From contig NZ_CP163302.1 in NCBI RefSeq assembly GCF_041022165.1, positions 3,100,001-3,164,000 of the forward strand: 64,000 nt of DNA, given 5' to 3'. Each line of letters opens with the position of its first letter. Positions within the stretch are counted from its first letter, which is position 1. The notes beneath the pieces are model-generated. The model worked only from the letters and a program-made list of their open reading frames with translations. It was not told where the DNA came from and did no database searches. Source of the DNA: Sinomonas sp. P10A9. GTDB lineage: Bacteria > Actinomycetota > Actinomycetes > Actinomycetales > Micrococcaceae. The position numbers and the translations under genes were made by a program. Below, one piece after another: positions 41,750 through 48,603 of the stretch.

Positions 41750-42208
41750 CTAGTCGGCGTCGATGCGCTCGGGCCAGGACGCGTCCACGGCGGCCTTGAG
41801 CGCGTCCCACTCGGCGCGGGTGATCTCGGTCTGGTCCTGTTCCCGCGAGACGAGCTCGAGGACGGGCTCGCCGTCGCCGACGGCTGCGAAGCCGAACACG
41901 ATGCGGTATCCGTCGGCGTCGGCGTCGAGGTACTGGTTGGGCGTGGTGCGCTTGTCCGGCGCGGTCGGGGCGGCCGGTGCCGTGTGCGAGGCCGTGCGCA
42001 GCGCTGCGCTGAGGACCTGGCCGGCGTCGAGGCCCTCGGCGAAGAGGGCGCGGAGCTGGCCGCGGATGGCGTCGACGCTGCGGCCGTCGCGGCGGTTGCG
42101 CAGGACGACGCGGGCGAGTTCGAGCACGTCCCGCTCCTGGGTGAGGCGGTCAGCGGGGACGGCTGTGAAGAAGTCGCGGGTGGTGTTCTCGTGCTGGGTG
42201 GTGGTCAT
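41750..42208 (-). CDS. Phage-type protein of unknown function
   Basis: The 152-residue protein contains TRDFFTAVPADRLTQERDVLELARVVLRNRR at the N-terminus and a C-terminal domain with GYRIVFGFAAVGDGEPVLELVSREQ. The ATG at 42208 follows GAGGAGAG at 8 nt. It is not recognised. It lies 13 bp downstream of the preceding gene in the leftward operon. Confidence 0.55.
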   Translation of the reverse strand: MTTTQHENTTRDFFTAVPADRLTQERDVLELARVVLRNRRDGRSVDAIRGQLRALFAEGLDAGQVLSAALRTASHTAPAAPTAPDKRTTPNQYLDADADGYRIVFGFAAVGDGEPVLELVSREQDQTEITRAEWDALKAAVDASWPERIDAD

Positions 42209-42221
42209 GGTGGTTCTCTCC

Positions 42222-42515
42222 TCAGAAGTTGTTGTTGTCGTCGTCGGTTGCGGGCGAGGATTCGGGATCCCCGAGATGCCCAGCTTCGAGCTGCGCGGGA
42301 TCGGGGCGGTTGGGTGCGAGGTCTGAGAGCTTGCTGACCTGGGCGGCCAGCTTGGGCTCTGTGGCCTCGAGGTAGGCGTGCCGCTTGGCGAGGAGGCGGC
42401 GGACCGTCTCGACGTCTTCGGGACGGGGCGGGAGGCCTTCAACGACACGCACAGCGATGTCATGCTCTGCGTCGGCGAGCTGCTGGCGGTTGTGGTTGGA
42501 CCATGTCGTGCTCAT
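42222..42515 (-). CDS. Small acidic protein of unknown function
   Basis: The 97-residue protein begins MSTTWSNHNRQQLADAEHDIAVRVVEGLPPRPEDVETVRRLLAKRHAYL, which is probably helical, and ends in an acidic/asparagine tail DDDNNNF. It is not recognised. Its start overlaps the stop of the upstream gene by 4 bp. Confidence 0.5.
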   Translation of the reverse strand: MSTTWSNHNRQQLADAEHDIAVRVVEGLPPRPEDVETVRRLLAKRHAYLEATEPKLAAQVSKLSDLAPNRPDPAQLEAGHLGDPESSPATDDDNNNF

Positions 42516-42937
42516 GCCGCGGCCTCGCCCGTGTGCTCGGTGCCGATCCAGACGCGGACCGGACCCTTATGGCGCTCCTTGCGGCGGCTGACGACGAAGC
42601 CGGCCTGCTGGATGATCCCGGCCCTCTGTGCCTTGCGGAACAACGCGCCGAGGTCCGAGGGCCGGTCAGGGCGGGCCATGCCGTCGTCGCAGAGGTCGTC
42701 CACGGTGAAGGTGCCGGGCAGCTCGGCGCGGGCTTCGAGGATCGCCCACGCCTCGGGGAACCAGTCGGGGACCTCGAGCACTGCAGGGCGGCCGGGTGCG
42801 TACATGTGGGCCGTGCTCACACCGTGCGAATCGGCAGTGTTTGCCAAGGTCAGGGGCTGGTGAGCTGAGGAGGCATCAGATGCCTCGTGTCCATGCCGCC
42901 CTTTAACTCGAGCGGCTGCGCTGGTAGACTGTCTCAA
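42512..42937 (-). CDS. Phage-type protein, possible winged helix
   Basis: The 141-residue frame starts at TTG 42937, which has AAGAGGAG upstream at 9 nt. The core VPDWFPEAWAILEARAELPGTFTVDDLCDDGMARPD and LGALFRKAQRAGIIQQAGFVVSRR resembles a winged-helix of small phage proteins. It contains one copy of the element's recurring 15-mer (42813..42827). Function is unknown. Confidence 0.55.
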   Translation of the reverse strand: MRQSTSAAARVKGRHGHEASDASSAHQPLTLANTADSHGVSTAHMYAPGRPAVLEVPDWFPEAWAILEARAELPGTFTVDDLCDDGMARPDRPSDLGALFRKAQRAGIIQQAGFVVSRRKERHKGPVRVWIGTEHTGEAAA

Positions 42938-43022
42938 AGTGATCGTCTCCTCTTGACTGGGTTGATGGATCCTCTGGCGGCTCGCACAGTGCAATGTGCG
43001 GGCCGCTTCCCTCTTTGCGGCA

Positions 43023-43214
43023 CTAGGCCGCCTCCGTGCCGCCGTCGAGCCAGGCGAGGAACGCCTTGCGGCTGATCCGAATGCTGCGGCCGATGCGAAG
43101 CACGCCAGGGATCGTGCCGGCTGCCACCGCGGTGTAGAAGGCGTTCCGGCCGATGCCGGCCAGTGCCGCGGCCTCATCGACCTTGAGCGGGGTGTGGTCG
43201 TTCTCCGTCTTCAA
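43023..43214 (-). CDS. xis: Excisionase-like helix-turn-helix protein
   Basis: The 63-residue protein has PLKVDEAAALAGIGRNAFYTAVAAGTIPGVLRIGRSIRISRKAFLAWLDGG, a MerR/excisionase-type domain complete in itself. The TTG at 43214 is chosen because GAGGAG lies 6 nt before it; an ATG 39 bp upstream (43253) has no ribosome site and sits inside an inverted repeat. It is the first gene of the leftward operon, divergent from the repressor. This is the expected place for xis or a Cro-like protein. Confidence 0.8.
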   Translation of the reverse strand: MKTENDHTPLKVDEAAALAGIGRNAFYTAVAAGTIPGVLRIGRSIRISRKAFLAWLDGGTEAA

Positions 43215-43241
43215 CGGGCTCTCCTCGTCTCTGATCTTCCG

Positions 43242-43343
43242 AAGTTCCCGCATTGGGAACTTGATGATGTCCCCATCCTACCACGCTGTCCCTGTTGCAG
43301 CAACTTTCGTGGGTTGCCGTTTTGGCCGATACCGTCCTATGCT
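43242..43343. promoter_or_regulatory. Switch region: divergent promoters and inverted repeats
   Basis: The leftward promoter is TTGCTG (43298..43303), 17 bp, TAGGAT (43275..43280). The rightward promoter is TTGCCG (43314..43319), 18 bp, TATGCT (43338..43343), ending 7 nt before the repressor ATG. Palindromes AAGTTCCC(5)GGGAACTT (43242..43262) and GTTGC-A-GCAAC (43294..43304) are operator candidates. Confidence 0.7.
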
Positions 43344-43350
43344 TGAAGGC

Positions 43351-44118
43351 ATGGAAGAGAAAGACACCACACTCGGGCAGAACCTAAGACGCTTCCGCGA
43401 AGCGCTGGGAATGTCCCAGACCGAGCTGGCCGACGCCCTCACTCAGGCCGGTGTGCCGGGCATGCATAAGACGACGATCGCGAAGGTTGAAGCAGGAACA
43501 CGGACGCTCAAGTTCTCGGAAGGTCTCGCCGCGGCCCGTGCCCTACGCATCCGAGCCGAAGAGCTCGCGGTGGATGACCCGGAGGCCGAGCTCCCGGTGA
43601 TCGCGGAACGGGCGTTCCGCAACGCTGACCAGGCCTACCGGGCGGCGATGGAGGCACTCGTGGAATATGTCAAACGACGCCATGAGGCTCTGGATCTTCT
43701 GGGCCGCCTAAGGGACCGAACAGATGATGGAAAGGAGCGCGGAGTCCTCGACCGGGAGTTCGAGGAGTTGGAACGGCGCACTCCGTGGCGGCTTGGGGAG
43801 TTGGCATGGGCCGCGAACGCCGACAGGCTGGCCGAGCCGAATCAGGATGCGCTCATCGCACGATGGTTGGAGCTTGATAGTCAGCCCTACGAGGGCCCAC
43901 GGTTCGAGGTTGGGAATGGTGCCGAGGAACCGATCGAACGCAGACGCCGCGAGCTCCTCATCCAGCTCGATGCGGCTGCAGAGGCTCGCCGGCCACCGAG
44001 CCTCAGGGGCGTGTTCATTGAAGGGGTCGATGACCCCGATTTCGACGAAATGGTCGCCCCTCCAACAGACAACGAACCCGACGAACAAGCCGAGGCCAAG
44101 CCTCGGCGCCTGATGTAG
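43351..44118 (+). CDS. XRE-family repressor of the element
   Basis: The 255-residue protein has an N-terminal HTH_XRE domain (LGQNLRRFREALGMSQTELADALTQAGVPGMHKTTIAKVEAGTRTLKFSEGLAAARAL). A long helical C-terminal region follows without a LexA-type peptidase motif, so RecA-dependent self-cleavage is not indicated. It is divergent from the excisionase-like gene, consistent with a lysogeny-type repressor. The ATG at 43351 lies 7 nt after TATGCT, so the mRNA is probably leaderless; an ATG at 43339 is in frame but inside the -10. Confidence 0.82.
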   Translation: MEEKDTTLGQNLRRFREALGMSQTELADALTQAGVPGMHKTTIAKVEAGTRTLKFSEGLAAARALRIRAEELAVDDPEAELPVIAERAFRNADQAYRAAMEALVEYVKRRHEALDLLGRLRDRTDDGKERGVLDREFEELERRTPWRLGELAWAANADRLAEPNQDALIARWLELDSQPYEGPRFEVGNGAEEPIERRRRELLIQLDAAAEARRPPSLRGVFIEGVDDPDFDEMVAPPTDNEPDEQAEAKPRRLM

Positions 44119-44132
44119 GGAGAGGAACGAGC

Positions 44133-45386
44133 ATGGCTGATGTGAGCCGGCGCTGTGGCTGCCGGGACGAGAGCGGGAAGGTGTACGGCACGACGGCCGC
44201 GACACGCTGCCCACAGATGGCGAACCCGCGCCACGGGTCGTGGGGGTTCCGGTTCTCCGCCGGATCCGTCCCCGATCCCCAGCCGGGCGCGCCGGGTAAG
44301 ACGAAGCGCCGCTACGTCCAGGAGTGGGGCTACAAGACGGCGAAGGAGGCCAAGGAGGCCCGCGAGGCCGCCGGGAAGAAGTACAAGGGGCAGGGCGACC
44401 GGTTCTTCGACAAGACGACCGTGGGCGAGTTCCTGACGGACTGGATGGACCGGCAGGAACGGCAGGGCGAACTGCGCCCGTCCACGGCACGCATGTACCG
44501 CTCATATCTCGTCAAGGACATCGTGCCCGTGCTCGGGGACAAGCGCCTGGTGAAGCTCACCCGCAACGACGTCGCGGGGTTCGTGGACTCCCTGCGGGAC
44601 GCGGGCCGCGGCGCGACCACCGTGCGGCGGATCCACGCCACGCTGAGCTCGGCGCTCTCCTCGGCGGTCAAGCGCGGCATGCTCGACTTCAACCCGGCCT
44701 CCCGGGCGGACCTGCCCGACGCCGCGCACGACCAGGTGAAGGTCTGGGGCAGGGACGACACGCTGCGGTTCCTCGAGGCTGCGCATGAGCACCGGCTCGG
44801 GGACCTGTATGAGGTCGCGATCATGACCGGCCTGCGGCGCGGCGAGCTGTGCGGGCTCCGGTGGGAGGACGTGGACTTGGTCGAGGGGCGCCTGTCCGTG
44901 CGCCGGAACCTCGTGCAGGTGGGCAACGAGGTACGCGAGGGACAGCCAAAGACCACCGCGGGCGAGCGCTCCGTGGGGATCCCCGCGCACGTCGTGGACC
45001 TGCTCGCGAAGCTCAAGGACCGGCAGGACGCCGAACGGGAGGCGTGGGCCGAGGCGTACCAGGACAGTGGGCGTGTCTTCACCTACGAGGATGGCCGGCA
45101 GCTGCGGCCGGGCTACCCGTCCAAGGTGCTCGAGACGCTCGTGAAGCGGCTGGGCCTGCCGTCGATGCGGTTCCACGACCTGCGGCACCTCTTCGCGTCA
45201 ATCCAGCTCGACGCCGGCACGCCCATGGCGATGGTCTCCAAGCTCATGGGCCACTCCACGATCGCGATCACCGCGGACCTGTACAGCCACCTGATGGACG
45301 ACGCCGCGGCGCGTGCCGCCGAGGCCGCCGCGTCCTGGCTGCGCCCCTCCCCCGCGCCCGTTGTGGAGCCCGTCGAGGGGCTGTGA
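44133..45386 (+). CDS. int: Tyrosine site-specific integrase
   Basis: The 417-residue phage integrase has an N-terminal Cys-containing segment (CGCRDESGK...ATRCPQM), an AP2-like arm-binding region, a core-binding SAM-like domain (VGEFLTDWMDRQERQGELRPSTARMYRSYL), and a catalytic domain with the Arg in MTGLRRGELCGLRWEDVD, HDLRH, LMGHSTIAITADLYSHL with the nucleophilic Tyr. All catalytic residues are present. It ends 20 bp before the right attachment repeat, so it is the enzyme that inserted the element in tRNA-Tyr. Confidence 0.95.
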   Translation: MADVSRRCGCRDESGKVYGTTAATRCPQMANPRHGSWGFRFSAGSVPDPQPGAPGKTKRRYVQEWGYKTAKEAKEAREAAGKKYKGQGDRFFDKTTVGEFLTDWMDRQERQGELRPSTARMYRSYLVKDIVPVLGDKRLVKLTRNDVAGFVDSLRDAGRGATTVRRIHATLSSALSSAVKRGMLDFNPASRADLPDAAHDQVKVWGRDDTLRFLEAAHEHRLGDLYEVAIMTGLRRGELCGLRWEDVDLVEGRLSVRRNLVQVGNEVREGQPKTTAGERSVGIPAHVVDLLAKLKDRQDAEREAWAEAYQDSGRVFTYEDGRQLRPGYPSKVLETLVKRLGLPSMRFHDLRHLFASIQLDAGTPMAMVSKLMGHSTIAITADLYSHLMDDAAARAAEAAASWLRPSPAPVVEPVEGL

Positions 45387-45406
45387 TCACGCCCCGTGTA
45401 GCGCGG

Positions 45407-45568
45407 TGCTCACACTGTGCCCACATCGACCCGTCCGGGGGTAAAACGAAAGACCCGCCGTCCCCTCCGTAGAGGTTCCAGCGGGTCTCATTTCCCCGGA
45501 ATTCCGGGGATTTTGTGGCAGATGAGGGATTCGAACCCCCGTAGGCAATGCCAGCTGATTTACAGTCA
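45407..45568. repeat. Right attachment repeat (attR)
   Basis: This is the direct repeat of 31722..31883. The 74 bp at 45495..45568 are identical to the left copy and include the 3' part of tRNA-Tyr, so the element restores the tRNA. The remaining part, carrying its own terminator, has 7 differences in 81 bp from the left copy. Confidence 0.93.
45451..45488 (-). terminator. Terminator of tRNA-Tyr supplied by the element
   Basis: On the minus strand AGACCCGC / GCGGGTCT form a stem with an inner CCTC/GAGG pair, followed by TTTCGTTTT. The displaced homologue lies at 31766..31803. A short palindrome, CCCGGAATTCCGGG, lies between it and the tRNA. Confidence 0.75.
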
Positions 45569-45597
45569 GCCCCCTTTGGCCGCTCGGGTAATCTGCC
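45516..45597 (-). tRNA. tRNA-Tyr (GTA anticodon), integration target
   Basis: This 82-nt class II tRNA has acceptor GGCAGAT / ATCTGCC, anticodon loop CTGTAAA (GTA), a variable arm, and T-arm GGGGGTTCGAATCCC. CCA is not encoded. The 3' part (45516..45568) is shared with attL; the 5' part is unique here, so this is the functional copy. Confidence 0.95.
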
Positions 45598-45713
45598 GAA
45601 CGCCACTCCTCGGACTATGGCAGGCTTGTGGCCGATGCCGTGTTCCGCGGTGCGAGCAAGACAACCTTACAGAACATTCGGCCACGCGTCGAATCGGCCC
45701 GAGCACTGCGGAA

Positions 45714-46025
45714 TCAGGCGGTCGAAACGTCTCGCGAGCCTGCGGCGCCGGACGTCGGCGAGGCCTCCTCCGAGGAGATCGAGCGGGCGATCTGCGCCTC
45801 GAGGAACGCCGCCTGCTCGTCCGTGATCTGGCGGAGGGCGACGGCGCGTGCGAGATCCTGATGGACGCCATTGAGCCGCGCAGAGGGCGCCGGGGCCGGG
45901 GACATCACGATGCCGGCAGCGAGGGCAGCGACCGCGACAACGCCGCTCGCCGCCGCTGCAGCCCGTCCTGCAATCGACTTCTTCACGGGCGCATCCCCGT
46001 CGGGGTCTGTCGCGTCCTTTGCCAC
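45714..46025 (-). CDS. Small membrane-anchored or secreted protein
   Basis: The 103-residue protein has a hydrophilic N-terminus (AKDATDPDGDAPVKKS), one hydrophobic segment (AAAAASGVVAVAALAAGIVM) and an exported-looking C-terminal helix (LNGVHQDLARAVALRQITDEQAAFLEAQI). GTG 46025 is chosen because GGGAGG lies 5-6 nt before it; an ATG at 46052 is the alternative. It is not recognised. It lies just outside the element, upstream of and divergent from yajQ. Confidence 0.6.
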   Translation of the reverse strand: MAKDATDPDGDAPVKKSIAGRAAAAASGVVAVAALAAGIVMSPAPAPSARLNGVHQDLARAVALRQITDEQAAFLEAQIARSISSEEASPTSGAAGSRDVSTA

Positions 46026-46213
46026 CGGTTCCTCCCTCTGCCAGCCGTTCATGTGATCCAACGTACCCAGTCCCGCTTGCGATCCCACTGGGCTTCGGCT
46101 GTGAGTGAACTGTGGGGCCTCACCCGGGTCCCGGCCGTCGCATTCCGGCTCTCCGCGGGCCCGAGCGGCTAGGCTGGTTGGCAGCATCAGACCCACGAAT
46201 CCGGGAGGTTTCC

Positions 46214-46699
46214 ATGGCAGATTCGACATTCGACGTCGTCAGCAAGGTGGACAAGCAGGAGGTCGCCAACGCCCTCAACCAGGCGCAGAAGGAGATCGCC
46301 CAGCGCTACGACTTCAAGGGCGTCGGAGCCGAGATCGACTTCAGCGGCGAGAAGATCCTCCTGAAGGCCAACTCGGAGGAGCGGGTCAAGGCTGTTCTGG
46401 ACGTCTTCGAGTCCAAGCTCATCAAGCGCGGCATCTCCCTCAAGTCCCTCGACGCCGGCGAGCCCTACGCCTCCGGCAAGGAGTACCGCCTCGAAGCCTC
46501 CATGAAGGAGGGCATCTCGCAGGAGCACGCGAAGAAGATCTCCAAGCTCATCCGCGACGAGGCACCCAAGACCGTCAAGGCGCAGATCCAGGGCGACGAG
46601 CTGCGCGTGTCCTCGAAGTCCCGCGACGACCTTCAGTCGACGATCGCCCTCCTGAAGGGCTATGAAGACGTCGACCTGCAGTTCATCAACTTCCGCTAA
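46214..46699 (+). CDS. yajQ: YajQ family nucleotide-binding protein
   Basis: This 161-residue protein of the YajQ family (cyclic-di-GMP/nucleotide binding in some species) has two ferredoxin-like domains. The signatures are [33 protein letters not shown] and the C-terminal [12 protein letters not shown]. The ATG follows GGGAGG at 5-6 nt, and TAGGCT at about 46170 is a plausible -10. The last 20 bp are repeated at 47838..47857, where they read FVNFR-stop, marking a second small integration event at this gene's 3' end. Confidence 0.93.
   Translation: MADSTFDVVSKVDKQEVANALNQAQKEIAQRYDFKGVGAEIDFSGEKILLKANSEERVKAVLDVFESKLIKRGISLKSLDAGEPYASGKEYRLEASMKEGISQEHAKKISKLIRDEAPKTVKAQIQGDELRVSSKSRDDLQSTIALLKGYEDVDLQFINFR
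46680..46699. repeat. Left copy of a 20-bp repeat bounding a 1.1-kb islet at the yajQ 3' end
   Basis: AGTTCATCAACTTCCGCTAA here and AGTTCGTCAACTTCCGCTGA at 47838..47857 match at 18 of 20 bases in direct orientation. Both encode the YajQ C-terminus (FINFR or FVNFR plus stop). The second copy has no gene attached. This is the signature of site-specific integration into a gene end. Confidence 0.7.
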
Positions 46700-46835
46700 T
46701 ATGGCCTGTTCTGCCGCGTGTGGCGGAGATCGTGCAGGGTGTACTGGTCGGCGAGCCCGGCGGCCTTGCGCTCGCTGCGCCACTGGTTCCCGGCGGCGTT
46801 GCGGTTAAGGAGCAGCTCGGCCTTGAGGTCCGCGC
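46699..46835 (-). pseudogene. Tyrosine recombinase C-terminal remnant
   Basis: In the minus frame the sequence reads LKAELLLNRNAAGNQWRSERKAAGLADQYTLHDLRHT before a stop. The segment from RNAAGxQWRxxRxxAGL to HDLRHT is characteristic of the catalytic domain of tyrosine integrases, but the rest, including the GH and Tyr parts, is gone. It directly abuts the left 20-bp repeat, so it is the likely relic of the integrase that entered at yajQ. Confidence 0.65.
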
Positions 46836-46927
46836 GCTCTCGACGGCGTCGGCGACGCTGAGGCCCGTCTCGCTCTGCGACCGGATCATCAAGACCGTTG
46901 CCGAGACGAGCGGCCTCCGCCACCCGC

Positions 46928-47692
46928 TCAGGAGTCGCCCTTCCTCCCGGCCTCGAGGGCTGCTGTGAGTCTGGCCATCTGGTCCGACAGAGACCGGATT
47001 TGGTCCTCGAGGGGCTCGTCAATGGCCTCGATTGCTGCCACGGCCGCGTCTGTGACTTCCTTCGCCCTCGCCGCTGTCTCGGTCGACACGCTCTCGACCA
47101 GCCAGGATGCAATCGACGCCGTCACGACACCGAGTACCGCGATACCCGCAACCATCAGCCCGGCCGCCGCCAGACGGCCCACGATCGTGACTGGGTAGTG
47201 GTCGCCGTATCCCACCGTCGTTATGGTCGTGAGCGCCCACCACAGTGCATCGCCGATGGACTTGATGTTGGCTTCCGGGTCATTCTGCTCCGCATCCAGG
47301 GCGGCGAGTGCCCCGCAGTAGACAAGCATGGTTGCCGAGGCGATCACGTAGACCAGCAGCCGCCCGCGCAGAGCGTTTCCCGCCCGCCCGTACACCACCT
47401 TCAGCAGTGTCACGAGCCGAAGGAGACGGAGCGGCCTGAGCGCCGGTAAGGCCAGGATCGCCAGCTCATGGAGGTTCCGGACGAACCACCGGCGCCGGTT
47501 CGGTGCAAGCCAAAGGCGTGCCCCGTAGTCCACTAGGAACACGGCCCATGCCACCCACACCACCTCGTCAGCCCAGATCCCCTCGTTGTCGGGGAGATCC
47601 GCGATGACTTGGACCGAGTAGGCGACGAGGAACAGGAGCGCGGCCACCACCATGGGCCACTCGGACATCTTCTGCCAGCGTTCGAGCGTCAT
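46928..47692 (-). CDS. Voltage-gated-type potassium channel
   Basis: The 254-residue ion channel has six hydrophobic segments. The selectivity filter TTITTVGYGDHYPVT is intact. An arginine-bearing S4-like helix (ALRPLRLLRLVTLLKVVYGR) suggests voltage sensing. The C-terminal tail is a predicted coiled coil (EVTDAAVAAIEAIDEPLEDQIRSLSDQMARL). It lies alone between the 20-bp repeats at yajQ, so it is likely cargo of the islet. Gating has to be tested. Confidence 0.88.
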   Translation of the reverse strand: MTLERWQKMSEWPMVVAALLFLVAYSVQVIADLPDNEGIWADEVVWVAWAVFLVDYGARLWLAPNRRRWFVRNLHELAILALPALRPLRLLRLVTLLKVVYGRAGNALRGRLLVYVIASATMLVYCGALAALDAEQNDPEANIKSIGDALWWALTTITTVGYGDHYPVTIVGRLAAAGLMVAGIAVLGVVTASIASWLVESVSTETAARAKEVTDAAVAAIEAIDEPLEDQIRSLSDQMARLTAALEAGRKGDS

Positions 47693-47837
47693 AACCGAAA
47701 GCTACTCTCAAGGAACGCAGCCAACGCCTAAGGGCGGACCGGCAAAATGGACACGCTGAGGCCGTCAGCCCAGTCCCAGCATCGAGCTGCCCCGCGCCGA
47801 GGCACTCGGCCTCATGGCAGCCCGGTCACGCCGCCGT

Positions 47838-47857
47838 AGTTCGTCAACTTCCGCTGA
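47838..47857. repeat. Right copy of the yajQ 3'-end repeat
   Basis: This is the direct repeat of 46680..46699 with 2 mismatches, lying in non-coding DNA 31 bp before the next gene. It reads in frame as FVNFR-stop, a common YajQ ending, and may be the original chromosomal 3' end displaced by integration. Confidence 0.7.
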
Positions 47858-47888
47858 CCCGTACACGCGCAGCTGCTAGCATCCGCGC

Positions 47889-48542
47889 ATGTACATCGGC
47901 CACTACGCTGCGGCGGCGGCGCTTCTCGCAGTCGCTCCCGAGACCCCGGTGTTGCCCATCGCCGTAGCGGTCGCTTGGCCGGACGTCGTGTGGTCGGGCC
48001 TCGTGGCCTCCGGCGTCGAGAAGGTCCGCGTCGACCCGAGCAGCCCGCTCCAGAGCACGATCCGGTTCACGTGGTACCCGTACTCCCACTCGCTTGTCCT
48101 CTCGGCAGCACTCACGCTCATCCCGGCCTTGGCCTTCGGCCTGATCTACCAGAGCACGTGGGTGGGGATCGCCTTCTGGCTCGGCGCCGTCTCGCACTGG
48201 CTCCTCGACGTGCCTGTGCACGGTAAAGACCTGCCGATCCTCGGGCGGGTGGGCAGCCGCGACGGGCGGGGCGACCGGTTCGTGGGGTGGGGGCTATGGT
48301 CCCGCCCGCGCCTTGCCTTCGTGGCCGAGTACACCTTCTTTGCCCTCGTAGCGCTCACGACGGCGCCCCGCTCGGCTCTCGTGGGCCTGCTCGCCGGGGC
48401 GCTCCTGCTCCATCTCCTCAACGCGAACTCGTTCTTCGGGTTCACGCGGGGCAACCCCACGGGGACGCCGCGCCGGTACGCCGGCTTCGCGCTCGCCGGC
48501 TTCGCCGCAGCGATCGCCTGGTTCACGCTCGCTTGGCAGTAG
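47889..48542 (+). CDS. Membrane protein (YdjM/DUF457-like)
   Basis: This 217-residue protein has five or six hydrophobic segments and conserved-looking polar residues MYIGHYAAAAAL, WYPYSHSLVLS and AVSHWLLDVPVH. The His/Asp arrangement in membrane segments resembles membrane-bound metal-dependent hydrolases of the YdjM group, but that family is poorly characterised. TAGCAT ends 6 nt before the ATG with no Shine-Dalgarno, consistent with a leaderless mRNA. No enzymatic role is claimed. Confidence 0.7.
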   Translation: MYIGHYAAAAALLAVAPETPVLPIAVAVAWPDVVWSGLVASGVEKVRVDPSSPLQSTIRFTWYPYSHSLVLSAALTLIPALAFGLIYQSTWVGIAFWLGAVSHWLLDVPVHGKDLPILGRVGSRDGRGDRFVGWGLWSRPRLAFVAEYTFFALVALTTAPRSALVGLLAGALLLHLLNANSFFGFTRGNPTGTPRRYAGFALAGFAAAIAWFTLAWQ

Positions 48543-48603
48543 GGGCGCACGACGCCGCGGGGACGGGCCGCGAGCGAGTCCGCGACCGCCGTCGTACTCA
48601 CCG

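Larger units (their letters stand above)
31884..45568. mobile_element. 13.7-kb integrative element in tRNA-Tyr (phage satellite or defective prophage)
   Basis: The element is bounded by the direct repeats at 31722..31883 and 45407..45568. It has a tyrosine integrase next to the right end, a divergent repressor/excisionase switch, and a leftward operon of about 18 mostly overlapping genes: small phage proteins, a replication-type protein with internal repeats, HTH proteins, a tail assembly chaperone and a tape measure protein. Head, portal, terminase, tail-tip and lysis genes are absent. A left-end cargo segment holds a toxin-antitoxin-like pair, a lipoprotein and a small protein. The reading frames look intact. 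Confidence 0.9.
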
